64,000 nt of DNA from PALG01 sp964495885 (GTDB lineage: Bacteria; Bacteroidota; Bacteroidia; Flavobacteriales; Flavobacteriaceae): positions 248,001 through 312,000 of the forward strand of contig CAZBWO010000001.1 in the NCBI GenBank assembly GCA_964495885.1. Direction: 5' to 3'. Below the pieces are notes generated by a model. That model worked only from the letters and a program-made list of their open reading frames with translations. It did not search any database and had not been told where the DNA came from. A program made the position numbers and the translations under genes. The first letter of the stretch is position 1, and every line of letters starts with the position of its first letter. Shown piece after piece: positions 31,901-40,026 of the stretch.

Positions 31901-33633
31901 ACATATGAGGAAACCATATACTCACTATCTTGATCTATGAATGCCCAACAGCCATCCCCGCCTGTTACTTCGGTGGAAGAGTTAATTCCTGGTGCAGCAC
32001 CATTAATAAGTTGTGAACCATTATCCTGTGCACCTGCCAATAGTTTAGTGGTTCCAGTTGGTTGGTTGATGGCAGCTTTGTAGAATTGTGTTACGTTGAA
32101 GCCATTATTTCTTGCTGAAGTAGTAGTTCCTCCATTATTGGAATAAAATACCCCTCCATCATTTCCGAAGATAACTCTATTTGAATTCGCAAAAGCAATC
32201 CCATGTTGGTCTGCATGTACTTCTTGGTGTCCAAATCCGCCATACCAATGAGAAAATTGTGTCCAGCTACTTCCTGAATTTGTTGATTTAAACAAATCTA
32301 TTCCTCCTGCATAAAGCGTAGCATCATTGTTTGGATCTACCCCAATCATTAAATCATAAAAACTTTGCCCACGGGTAAAATCGGTGGGATCAATGCCCGT
32401 ATCATCATCATTAGGTTGAGCCAAAGAAGTGGGCGCAGAAGAAAATGCATTGGAGGTTAAATAAATTTTCACTGGGTTTCCAGCATCAGTGCGGTCTTCA
32501 CAAAGTGCATAAATTTTATTGGCGGTTTGTTTAGAACATGCCAATTCTACCCTTCCATTATCACCTAGATCCCTAACCAAGGACCACGCACTACCATTAT
32601 TTCGGAAGACACGTCCTCCTCCTTCCCCAGTATAGTAACTATATTTTGTTCCCATCCACAGATTCCCTGCTGCGTCGATATCAAAATCGTTAGGAGCAAA
32701 ATAATTTCCAGGAGAACTTTCATATAATGAACCAGTTAATCTTGAGAAGTTTGTACCATCGGTGCTTTTATAAAGCCCAATGGTATTTGCACCAAGCCAG
32801 TTCCATCCGGTACCTCCGGAAGTAGAGCTTACTTCTTCGGTATAAGCCATGGCATCGGCACCAAAGAAAATTTCTGTTTGACTTGTTAAAGGGTTGTTCC
32901 ATGCAATAATATCTTGAACATAGGTGATCTTATCTTCTATTGCCGATCCACCAGTAAAGATACTAGACCATGTATTTCCTCCGTCTTCAGACTTATAGAT
33001 ACCGTTTCCATTTACGGCTCCCCAAGTATACACTTCTCCCGTTCCCAAATACATGATATTGGAATCATTTGGGTCTACCGTCATACACATAACAGCCAAA
33101 TTACTAGGAACTCCAGGGGCTTGGTACCATACCGAAGCAGCGCTTGTGATATCATCATTAATCCAAAGCCCTCCACTCACACTACCTGCAAATACTTTTG
33201 TAGTACTGCCAGGAGCAAACATTAAGACATGTGTTCTACCGCCAACATTATTAGGGCCTCTTTCTACCCAAGCGTTGCTAACTTCACCAGGTACTGTTCG
33301 CATTCCTGGATTATTCTTCAACTCTTCCTGAAGTTGATGCACTCTTTCTGGTGCTGGACGTAACAATACTGGATCACTGGTATATAACCATTCCTGTTCA
33401 TAATACTTATTTGGAGGCAATCCTATCTCTAACCTTTCCCTCTTAGACATTTTCATGGTCCTTCGGAAGGGGTGTTCCATAATGTAATGCTGATAATTTT
33501 CTTTTATAACAGCAGTTTGGGCTTTTTTGGGCGTTTCTACAGTACCTACAGAAGGCCAATTCAAGAAAAGAGTGACACAACCAAAAAGCAGTAAAATCGC
33601 AACAGTAAGTTTGTTGGTAGTTTTAAAGTTCAT
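28975..33633 (-). CDS. Giant T9SS-secreted beta-propeller protein, 1552 residues
   Basis: The N-terminus is a signal or anchor helix (about 9-26). Residues 120-790 contain repeated sortilin/BNR-like propeller blades (GIYKSEDGGNTWSSIF, GLYKSTDGTNF, FKSTNSGSSWTQFS, IWYTTNGGTSW). Residues about 800-1000 form an MAM/jelly-roll-like domain (YTESFESGLGVWSQ ... GIDNIHISIGC). The last 80 residues are a T9SS type A sorting domain (VYPNPTTGVLQV ... SVYFMVVKTEHGSVTKKVVKK). Residues about 1068-1416 lie in DNA far richer in G+C than the rest of the gene, which points to an imported or converted module. It lies between nqrF and the apbE pair, all on one strand, but has its own terminator. Surface binding or adhesion is likely; no catalytic motif was seen. 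Confidence 0.9.
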   Translation of the reverse strand: MNFKTTNKLTVAILLLFGCVTLFLNWPSVGTVETPKKAQTAVIKENYQHYIMEHPFRRTMKMSKRERLEIGLPPNKYYEQEWLYTSDPVLLRPAPERVHQLQEELKNNPGMRTVPGEVSNAWVERGPNNVGGRTHVLMFAPGSTTKVFAGSVSGGLWINDDITSAASVWYQAPGVPSNLAVMCMTVDPNDSNIMYLGTGEVYTWGAVNGNGIYKSEDGGNTWSSIFTGGSAIEDKITYVQDIIAWNNPLTSQTEIFFGADAMAYTEEVSSTSGGTGWNWLGANTIGLYKSTDGTNFSRLTGSLYESSPGNYFAPNDFDIDAAGNLWMGTKYSYYTGEGGGRVFRNNGSAWSLVRDLGDNGRVELACSKQTANKIYALCEDRTDAGNPVKIYLTSNAFSSAPTSLAQPNDDDTGIDPTDFTRGQSFYDLMIGVDPNNDATLYAGGIDLFKSTNSGSSWTQFSHWYGGFGHQEVHADQHGIAFANSNRVIFGNDGGVFYSNNGGTTTSARNNGFNVTQFYKAAINQPTGTTKLLAGAQDNGSQLINGAAPGINSSTEVTGGDGCWAFIDQDSEYMVSSYVYNNYRYITYGGSYVGNFPSATNDGDFVNQCGLDSDTNVLYSNGTTGTTYRIYRWAINPAGPSVTKTTLTNALIDAIPTFFVASPYTSDRILFGTALGRVVRMNNASGTTSYTDISIPGQIGAVSDIRYGQSEAEIMVTFHNYGVNSIWYTTNGGTSWVSKEGDLPDMPVKCILQNPLNTDEVIVGTELGVWATYNFSDTNPNWVQSQNGMSDVKVLSFDFRSADNTIVAATFGRGMFTGQFFGAPVPVSCSNTISSLPYTESFESGLGVWSQASGDDGDWIEFTGATPSSGTGPSGASDGSMYLYIEASSNGTTGEIGANATAILDGPCVELSALSNVQVEFDYHTYGANIGSIVLQGSINENIWFDLFTTPGVDADAWVTASVDLSAYTEDMKLRIVGTTGNGFASDLGIDNIHISIGCPSSSEYTGSWDISPSSSSSVVISANYDTATSVGSFDACELRVATGATLTVRSGDYLNIQGDIIIEAGATLLVEHQGSVVQVDDDAIVTNNGTVNVGLTTPNLASRDFMVLGSPMSGDTRNGVWNAAFLVLNHTTANFVPNPAVAAAFPLAENFADDNYDNWTAYAGNINIGEGYIVRPQSGYGQPGGVFNYTYSGGTLNNGVVNFPIVYNGTQNASPNILANPYASAIWADDFINANSMVDEVYFWEHNTPPSNAIPGAGAMNFSMEDISMYNLSGGVAAATGGTAPNGYIATGQGFGVKATAAGTAVFNNSMRRTDNNNTLRNQAVQMDRIWLKVEDATYGTGGSTLLAFRGDASAALENGFDSRRLATVVSLFSHLQDGSGELGIQSMGTFNQAMKIPLGFSTLVAEEIEYTISIDQLEGANIEQATIYLWDKLEGVVTELSAGDYTFKSNKGSFSERFSLYFEREALGVQDNFNATIGVYPNPTTGVLQVASQNSAIEQVTLFDIQGREVRRENFESSLNIRLDIGSLTPSVYFMVVKTEHGSVTKKVVKK
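29385..30430 (-). other. G+C-rich mosaic segment inside the giant T9SS gene
   Basis: Several 60-base lines counted by hand here give 52-75% G+C (29761-29820 gives 45 of 60), while flanking lines are near 40%. The change is abrupt on both sides although the reading frame continues. The encoded part begins around T-N-N-G-T-V-N-V-G and holds a domain common in T9SS proteins (SRDFMVLGSPMSG, NILANPYASAIWADDF, YIATGQGFGVKA). Confidence 0.75.
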
Positions 33634-33730
33634 AAATCGGGGGTATTAAGCCCTAAATATATCTCTTTATGGTTTAAATGCTTACTTTTTTCGATATAAT
33701 ACATTTTATTTTAACATTTGTAAATAAAAA

Positions 33731-33755
33731 AACCAGCTCAAAAGCTGGTTTTTGT
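33731..33755. terminator. Terminator of the nqr operon
   Basis: The stem AACCAGCT/AGCTGGTT (33731-33738 with 33743-33750, loop CAAA) has A and T runs on either side. It follows the nqrF stop by about 20 bases on the minus strand. Confidence 0.85.
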
Positions 33756-33769
33756 GAAGCTAAATTCGA

Positions 33770-35077
33770 TTAACCTCCAAAATCGTCAAATCGAATATTT
33801 TCGTCTGGGATACCGAAATCCTCTCCCATTTTTTGAACAGCTTGGTTCATCAACGGAGGACCACAAAAGTATAGTTCAATATCTTCTGGAGATTCATGAT
33901 GGTTTAAGTAGTTATCAATAACTACTTGATGGATGAATCCAACAAAACCGTCCCCCTCTTTATCATTGATATCCTTTTTTACCTTCCAATTATCTTCAGG
34001 AAGTGGCTCTGAAAGTGCCAAGAAAAATTGGAAGTTAGGGAATTCCCGTTCCAACTCTCTAAAATGTTCCAAATAGAAAAGTTCTCTTTTAGATCGTCCT
34101 CCATACCAATAAGTCACTGTTCTACCTGTTTTAAGGGTTTTGAAAAGGTGATACAAGTGTGAACGCATAGGCGCCATTCCTGCCCCACCACCTACGTACA
34201 ACATTTCAGCATCAGACTCATTAATAAAAAACTCTCCGTAAGGACCTGAAATAATTACTTTATCCCCGGGCTTTTGTGCAAAAATGTATGAAGAAGCAAT
34301 CCCTGGATTTACTTGCATCCATTGATTCTTGTCACGATCCCATGGCGGGGTTGCAATACGAACATTCAACATAATTTCACGTCCTTCGGCAGGATAAGAA
34401 GCCATGGAGTAGGCCCTTTCAATACTTTCCGTGTTTTTCATTACTAAAGGCCAAAGGCCAAACTTATCCCACTCTGCTTGGAACTTGTCTGGCGTTTCAT
34501 GTTCCTCTGGGTGAGCAGTAATGTCAATATCTTCATATTTTATTTCGCAAGGTGGTACTTCAATTTGAATATACCCACCAGCCTTGTAATTCATATCCTC
34601 TGGAATTTCCACAACAAATTCCTTGATAAAGGAAGCGACATTATAATTTCGGACTACAGTAGCTTCCCATTTTTTGATTCCGAAAATTTCTTCAGGAATC
34701 TGGATCTTCATATCCTGCTTTACCTTTACTTGGCAAGCAAGCCTAGCACCAGACTGCAGTTCTTTACGGGTAAAGTGAGGGGTTTCAGTAGGCAGGGCTT
34801 CTCCTCCCCCTTCCAATACGTGACATTCACATTGAATACAGGTTCCACCACCTCCACAGGCAGATGGCAAGAATACTTTTTTGTTCCCCAATGTAGACAA
34901 TAGTGTTCCTCCAGAAGGAACTTCCATTGTTTTCTCATCATTAATAGTAATGGTCACAGGACCAGAAGGGGATAGCTTTTCCTTGGTGAACAACAACAAT
35001 GCTACCAGTACCAAAATTAGCACCAAAAAGGCAGCTACGGTTGCCAAAATAACTCCTAACGTACTCGCTAAAATCAT
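33770..35077 (-). CDS. nqrF: Na+-translocating NADH:quinone reductase subunit F
   Basis: NqrF takes electrons from NADH through FAD to a [2Fe-2S] cluster. One N-terminal membrane helix (6-30) is followed by the ferredoxin domain with ligands C74, C80, C83 and C115. The flavin domain has R-A-Y-S-M-A-S-Y-P and the NADH site has G-G-G-A-G-M-A-P-M-R-S-H and Y-F-C-G-P-P-L-M. The length of 435 is slightly longer than the usual ~407. It is the last gene of the operon, two bases after nqrE. Confidence 0.97.
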   Translation of the reverse strand: MILASTLGVILATVAAFLVLILVLVALLLFTKEKLSPSGPVTITINDEKTMEVPSGGTLLSTLGNKKVFLPSACGGGGTCIQCECHVLEGGGEALPTETPHFTRKELQSGARLACQVKVKQDMKIQIPEEIFGIKKWEATVVRNYNVASFIKEFVVEIPEDMNYKAGGYIQIEVPPCEIKYEDIDITAHPEEHETPDKFQAEWDKFGLWPLVMKNTESIERAYSMASYPAEGREIMLNVRIATPPWDRDKNQWMQVNPGIASSYIFAQKPGDKVIISGPYGEFFINESDAEMLYVGGGAGMAPMRSHLYHLFKTLKTGRTVTYWYGGRSKRELFYLEHFRELEREFPNFQFFLALSEPLPEDNWKVKKDINDKEGDGFVGFIHQVVIDNYLNHHESPEDIELYFCGPPLMNQAVQKMGEDFGIPDENIRFDDFGG

Positions 35078-35079
35078 GT

Positions 35080-35817
35080 TTACTCTGTTATGTTTGAAAC
35101 TTCTGCAACTTCTTTGGAAGTGTCATCAGTTGGTTGTGTATTTACTTCTTCAGAATTCAAAACGGTTTCGGTTGCTTGTTGCTCTGCTTCTTCATCTCCC
35201 CCAGTAAGCATTCCACCGAAACTCATAAAACCAATGGCCATTAAGCCTGTGATAATAAATGTAATTCCCAATCCTCTCAAAGGAGCAGGTACATTTGAAT
35301 AACGAATTTTTTCACGAATAGCAGCAATAGCTAAAATAGCTAAGAACCAACCTATTCCAGAACTAAACCCATAATTAAGAGCCAAACCAAATGACGCTAT
35401 CTCACGGGATTGCATAAACAGCGACCCACCCAAAATAGCACAGTTCACTGCAATAAGCGGAAGGAAGATTCCTAATGAGTTATATAATGATGGGGAAAAC
35501 TTCTCTACCACAATTTCTACCAATTGTACCATAGTAGCAATGGTAGCGATGAAAAGAATAAAGGAAAGAAAGCTAAGGTCATAGCTTGCATATTCAGGGC
35601 CCAACCATACAAGGGCACCATCTTGGAGGATATACTGATCTAAAAGCCAGTTTAGCGGAACGGTCACAGTAAGCACGAATATTACCGCTGCACCTAATCC
35701 AACAGCAGTACTTACCTTTTTGGAAACGGCCAAATAGGAGCACATACCCAAAAACGTTGCAAACACCATGTTGTCAACAAAGATGGATTTGAAAAAAAGT
35801 TCGATGTGTTCTAACAT
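35080..35817 (-). CDS. nqrE: Na+-translocating NADH:quinone reductase subunit E, extended tail
   Basis: NqrE is a six-helix membrane subunit that, with NqrD, holds an iron center. The core matches well (FKSIFVDNMVFATFLGMCSYLAV, NCAILGGSLFM; the cysteines in these stretches are the likely iron ligands). The protein is 245 residues where about 200 is usual. The extra C-terminus from about residue 205 is acidic, T/E/Q-rich and probably disordered. Spacing to nqrF is two bases and to nqrD 36 bases. Confidence 0.95.
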   Translation of the reverse strand: MLEHIELFFKSIFVDNMVFATFLGMCSYLAVSKKVSTAVGLGAAVIFVLTVTVPLNWLLDQYILQDGALVWLGPEYASYDLSFLSFILFIATIATMVQLVEIVVEKFSPSLYNSLGIFLPLIAVNCAILGGSLFMQSREIASFGLALNYGFSSGIGWFLAILAIAAIREKIRYSNVPAPLRGLGITFIITGLMAIGFMSFGGMLTGGDEEAEQQATETVLNSEEVNTQPTDDTSKEVAEVSNITE

Positions 35818-35853
35818 ATCCTAATTTTTTGGATGAAAGGAGTTCCTTTCGTC

Positions 35854-36501
35854 TTAATTTTCTTCTATTAATTCACGATTTCTTGATCGCTGTACCCAGA
35901 TGATTATTCCTACCACGATAAGGGCCATGGGGGAAAGCAGCATAAATCCATTATTTTCATATCCTATGGAATACAATCCTGTTTTTTCGATAGGATCACC
36001 CAACACCGGAAACCCTAAAAGCGTTCCAGAACCCAACAATTCCCGAAAGAAGCCAACAATGATAAGGATTACACCATATCCCAAGGCATTTCCAATTCCG
36101 TCAAGGAAAGATCGCCAAGGACCATTTCCTAAGGCAAAAGCCTCAAAACGTCCCATGATGATACAGTTTGTAATGATCAATCCAATAAATACGGAAAGTT
36201 CCTTACTCAAAGAATAGGCATACGCTTTCAAAACTTGATCTACAATAATCACCAAGGCAGCTACAACCGTCAATTGAACAATAATCCTAATTTTGGAAGG
36301 AATGATATTCCGCATGAGTGAAATCACAACATTTCCTACCCCAAGTACAAAAATTACCGATAAGGACATTACGATAGATGCTTTTAATTGAGCTGTAATG
36401 GCCAATGCAGAACAAATCCCCAACACCTGAATGGTGATTGGGTTATTATCTGCCAACGGATCTAAAATTAACCTACTATCTTTTTTGGATAATAATGCCA
36501 T
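35854..36501 (-). CDS. nqrD: Na+-translocating NADH:quinone reductase subunit D
   Basis: The subunit has about six transmembrane helices, pseudo-symmetric to NqrE. Conserved stretches are L-G-I-C-S-A-L-A-I-T and I-T-N-C-I-I-M-G-R-F-E-A-F-A, whose cysteines are the likely partners of the NqrE iron site. Length 215 is normal. It starts three bases after nqrC. Confidence 0.96.
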   Translation of the reverse strand: MALLSKKDSRLILDPLADNNPITIQVLGICSALAITAQLKASIVMSLSVIFVLGVGNVVISLMRNIIPSKIRIIVQLTVVAALVIIVDQVLKAYAYSLSKELSVFIGLIITNCIIMGRFEAFALGNGPWRSFLDGIGNALGYGVILIIVGFFRELLGSGTLLGFPVLGDPIEKTGLYSIGYENNGFMLLSPMALIVVGIIIWVQRSRNRELIEEN

Positions 36502-36504
36502 AAT

Positions 36505-37254
36505 TTATTTTTTAAGATTTTCGAAATATGGAACGTACAATTTCAAGTCTGTTTTCAACATAGCAGACACCCCATCACCAGTGATTGTTGCACCAGCAAT
36601 AGCATCTACTTCGTGGTCTTCTTTGTCTGTATTCTTAGGATCGGCGTTTCCTTTTGCAACGGTGATTCCTTCAAATCTTCCACTTTCGGTTAACAATTCT
36701 TCCCCATAAAAATCATCCATAAAAAAGCGCTCCTTAATATTGGCACCTAAACCAGGTGTTTCTCCCTTGTGATCAAAAAACACACCTTGCACTGTCATAT
36801 TTTCATCCATAGCTACATAACCCCAGATTGCATCCCATAATCCTTTTCCACGTACTGGTGCGATATAATAGGTTTTGCCGTCTTTTTCACCTATGAACAA
36901 AGGAAGCCTTCGGGAATAAGAAGGATCCTCTGCTTTTGTTTTTTCTTTCTTGATATCAATAAGGTATGCCTGTTCATCTTCGGAAGCTTCACCGTTCTGA
37001 ATCACTAGTTGCTTTGTGATGAATTTTGAAAATTCTTTTCCAGCATTTTCAGGAGCAATAAATTCCCTGCTCCCTTCTTCGTTATTATTTACACCCATTG
37101 CGTAAAGAATATTCTGTTGAATTTCAATACGCTGATTTTCGGTAATGGTTGGCTTGAGTCCTTGTGCCACAAAAGCCAACAAACTTCCTACCACAACCAC
37201 CATTAAGATGGAAAACAGGATGGTGTAACTGTTCTTATCAGTATTCAATGCCAT
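36505..37254 (-). CDS. nqrC: Na+-translocating NADH:quinone reductase subunit C
   Basis: NqrC carries covalent FMN on a threonine in the periplasmic domain. One N-terminal helix (about 10-30) anchors the protein. The flavinylation motif reads D-A-I-A-G-A-T-I-T with T223 as the expected attachment site; the position before G-A-T is alanine instead of the commoner Ser/Thr. The G-L-W-D-A-I-W-G-Y and E-T-P-G-L-G-A blocks are typical. The gene sits between nqrB and nqrD with two- and three-base gaps. Confidence 0.96.
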   Translation of the reverse strand: MALNTDKNSYTILFSILMVVVVGSLLAFVAQGLKPTITENQRIEIQQNILYAMGVNNNEEGSREFIAPENAGKEFSKFITKQLVIQNGEASEDEQAYLIDIKKEKTKAEDPSYSRRLPLFIGEKDGKTYYIAPVRGKGLWDAIWGYVAMDENMTVQGVFFDHKGETPGLGANIKERFFMDDFYGEELLTESGRFEGITVAKGNADPKNTDKEDHEVDAIAGATITGDGVSAMLKTDLKLYVPYFENLKK

Positions 37255-37256
37255 GC

Positions 37257-38483
37257 TTAAGCGTTTTTAACTTTAATTCGTTTCATTCTTCGTTTGATAT
37301 TGCCCTGAAGCACATAATGATCTATAGTTGGAGCAAATACGTTCATCAACAAGATAGCAAGCATTACTCCTTCTGGATACGCCGGGTTAAACACACGTAT
37401 CAATACAGAAATAAACCCTATAAGAAACCCATAGAACCATTTTCCTTTATTAGTTTGGGAAGCTGTAACTGGGTCTGTAGCCATGTAGACAATACCAAAG
37501 GCCAAACCACCAATTATTAAATGCTTCCAAAAATCCAGGCTCATGAGTCCGTAAAACTTACTACTTTCTGAAATCCAACCTGCATCCACTACATTGTTAA
37601 AAATGAAGCCCATTGCTAGGGCACCAAGTACTGCTGATAGCATAATGCGCCAACTTCCTATTTTGGTAAAGATTAAAAATAATCCTCCCAATAGGATTAA
37701 TATGGTAGAGGTTTCCCCTACAGATCCTGGAATAAAACCAAGAAACATATCCATGGTATCAAAATCGAAGGCTTTGTTTTGCGCCAAACTTCCTAGAATT
37801 GTTTCTCCAGATATAGAGTCTACATTCATTCCATCTGCCAATTGCTGAGCTCTCTTCATACCACCGTGTACCCAAACCTTATCACCACTCATCCATGTTG
37901 GATAGGCAAAAAACAAAAATGCTCTTATCGTAAGAGCAGGGTTTAGGATATTCATTCCGGTTCCTCCAAATACTTCCTTTCCAATGACCACACCAAATAC
38001 AACAGCAACAGAAAGCATCCAAAGAGGAATATCTACAGGAACAATAAGTGGCACCAACATCCCGGTTACCAAATATCCTTCTTCTACTTCGTGGCCTTTG
38101 ATAACTGCAAAAATAAATTCAACAAGAAGTCCAACGCCATAGGATACTAGTACCAATGGTAATACTTTCCAAGCTCCAATTCCAAAGTTTTGCCAAGTCC
38201 AGAATTCAGGACTGAAAAAGCCATTGGAAACCGCAGAAATTTCACCAAGGGCCCGGTAATGCTGGTATCCTGCATTGAACATTCCAAAAATCAAACATGG
38301 AATCAAGGCCATAATGACCGTGTTCATAGTCCGCTTTAAGTCATCTACTGCCTTGACATGAGTTCCCCCGTGTGTTGTTTCGTTAGGGGTATATAAAAAA
38401 GTATGAAGTGCATTGAAGGCAGGTGCCATTTTTTTACCCTTCAAACTTTCTTTAATTGTATGGAGTTTCTTTTTCAATCCCAT
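37257..38483 (-). CDS. nqrB: Na+-translocating NADH:quinone reductase subunit B
   Basis: NqrB is the main membrane subunit, binding riboflavin and a covalent FMN. About ten helices and the blocks GKEVFGGTGMNILNPAL and MATDPVTASQTNKGKW fit the family. The flavinylation region reads D-S-I-S-G-E-T-I-L (T228 the expected target), so the usual alanine before the threonine is glutamate (codon GAA at 37803-37805). The length of 408 is normal. The gap to nqrA is two bases. Confidence 0.96.
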   Translation of the reverse strand: MGLKKKLHTIKESLKGKKMAPAFNALHTFLYTPNETTHGGTHVKAVDDLKRTMNTVIMALIPCLIFGMFNAGYQHYRALGEISAVSNGFFSPEFWTWQNFGIGAWKVLPLVLVSYGVGLLVEFIFAVIKGHEVEEGYLVTGMLVPLIVPVDIPLWMLSVAVVFGVVIGKEVFGGTGMNILNPALTIRAFLFFAYPTWMSGDKVWVHGGMKRAQQLADGMNVDSISGETILGSLAQNKAFDFDTMDMFLGFIPGSVGETSTILILLGGLFLIFTKIGSWRIMLSAVLGALAMGFIFNNVVDAGWISESSKFYGLMSLDFWKHLIIGGLAFGIVYMATDPVTASQTNKGKWFYGFLIGFISVLIRVFNPAYPEGVMLAILLMNVFAPTIDHYVLQGNIKRRMKRIKVKNA

Positions 38484-38485
38484 AG

Positions 38486-39838
38486 TTATCCAATTTCATT
38501 ATACATTAAATCCAATCCTTCACGAATGATATCCTGGTGTGGTTGTTTGGATACACAAATAAATTCTGTTAGTGAGAAATCCTCTGGAGCCACCTCATAC
38601 ATCCCTAAAGCTTCCATCTGGTCTAAATCCTTAACCATACAAGCTTTTAAAATTTGAAGCGGATAAATATCCAAAGGAAAAACCTCTTCATAATTACCAG
38701 TTACCACAAAGGCTCTATGTTCACCATTGGTATTGGTATCTAAATCATATTTTTTATTTGGGGTAAGCCATGAAAAAGTAAGTGCTCTTGATGGGGATAT
38801 CTTATTGAATACCGGCTTATTCCAACCAAAGAATTCATAATCATCCCCTTCTGGAATGATTGTTACTGTATTATCGTAATAACCCAAATGTCCTTTAGGG
38901 GAAATGGTTTTGCCGGTAAGCACATCACCACTAATAACCCGTGAATGATCCTCTAACAGGCCCGAATCATATACAAAAGTAGAGACCTCAGCTCCAATTT
39001 TAGTAGTATAATATTTTGGTTGTTTTACGGAAGCCCCAGCCAGAGCAATAACTCTTTCAGCATTGAATTTCCCAGTGAGAAGCAGTTCCCCAATGATTAC
39101 CAAATCCTGAGCCGCAACGGTCCATACAGTTTCTCCTTTATTTACAGGATCAATTTTTGCAATTTGGGTACCAACGTTTCCAGCTGGGTGTGGTCCTTTT
39201 ACGGTATGAATTTCACAATTGGAAAGCCCTTTGAATGGGGAGTTTCCATCACCACCAATCCCGATATGTACTTTTCCGCTAGTAAGTTTACTTAAAGCAG
39301 TAATAGCAGCCTGAAGCGCCTCTGATTTCCCTTGCAAAGTAAAATCTAAGTCTGCTGCCAAAGGAGCCGTGGTATAACCCGAAACAAAAATTGCCTTGGG
39401 TGTTCTATCAGGACGTGCAATCACATCATAAGGACGCTGCTTAATGAAAGGCCAACATCCAGATGCCAACAACAATTCCTTTAAGGTTGCTGCATCTGCA
39501 GAAGCAGGATCCAATTTACCAAAATCCTTGAAGGTATCCTGGGCATCTGCCTCAATAAGCAACTCTGTAATAACTCGCTTTGCACCTCTTTCAATGGTTT
39601 TTAAGACTCCACTTACAGGAGAAACAAATTTAATAGCTTCATTTGCTTTAGCATAAAAAAGCACATCCCCCGCTTGTACTTTAGCGCCTTCTTTTACAAC
39701 CATTTTAGGGGTGATAAGATGAAAATCTTCAGGTCTTATGGCGAAGGTTCTGGATCGTGGTGCTTTGGAAAGTGTTTTTTCGGCCCCGCCTTTTAATCGT
39801 ATATTAAGACCCTTTTTAATCTTAATGTCTTTGGACAT
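38486..39838 (-). CDS. nqrA: Na+-translocating NADH:quinone reductase subunit A
   Basis: The soluble cytoplasmic NqrA subunit, first gene of the operon. It starts K-I-K-K-G-L-N-I-R-L-K-G-G-A, typical of the family, and includes the G-H-L-G-Y-Y-D and L-G-M-Y-E-V-A-P-E-D regions. The length of 450 is normal. No consensus -7 box was evident in the 188 bases shared with the divergent plug-protein gene. Confidence 0.96.
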   Translation of the reverse strand: MSKDIKIKKGLNIRLKGGAEKTLSKAPRSRTFAIRPEDFHLITPKMVVKEGAKVQAGDVLFYAKANEAIKFVSPVSGVLKTIERGAKRVITELLIEADAQDTFKDFGKLDPASADAATLKELLLASGCWPFIKQRPYDVIARPDRTPKAIFVSGYTTAPLAADLDFTLQGKSEALQAAITALSKLTSGKVHIGIGGDGNSPFKGLSNCEIHTVKGPHPAGNVGTQIAKIDPVNKGETVWTVAAQDLVIIGELLLTGKFNAERVIALAGASVKQPKYYTTKIGAEVSTFVYDSGLLEDHSRVISGDVLTGKTISPKGHLGYYDNTVTIIPEGDDYEFFGWNKPVFNKISPSRALTFSWLTPNKKYDLDTNTNGEHRAFVVTGNYEEVFPLDIYPLQILKACMVKDLDQMEALGMYEVAPEDFSLTEFICVSKQPHQDIIREGLDLMYNEIG

Positions 39839-40001
39839 GAATAACTGTGTTAAAGTTCTCTTTGTTTTCCCAACTGACTACAACGCAGTTTTGGGTGCGC
39901 AAATTTAAGGAATAAAACCTGCTTTTCCACAAGATTTGGATATAATTTTATTAGAAAGTCATCGATACCGTTTTCGAAAAAAGGAAGGCACAAAATTTGT
40001 T

Positions 40002-40009
40002 TATATTTG
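40002..40009 (+). promoter_or_regulatory. -7 promoter box of the plug-protein gene
   Basis: TATATTTG matches TAnnTTTG and lies 17 bases before the ATG at 40027. Confidence 0.5.
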
Positions 40010-40026
40010 AGCCTAAACCATAAATA

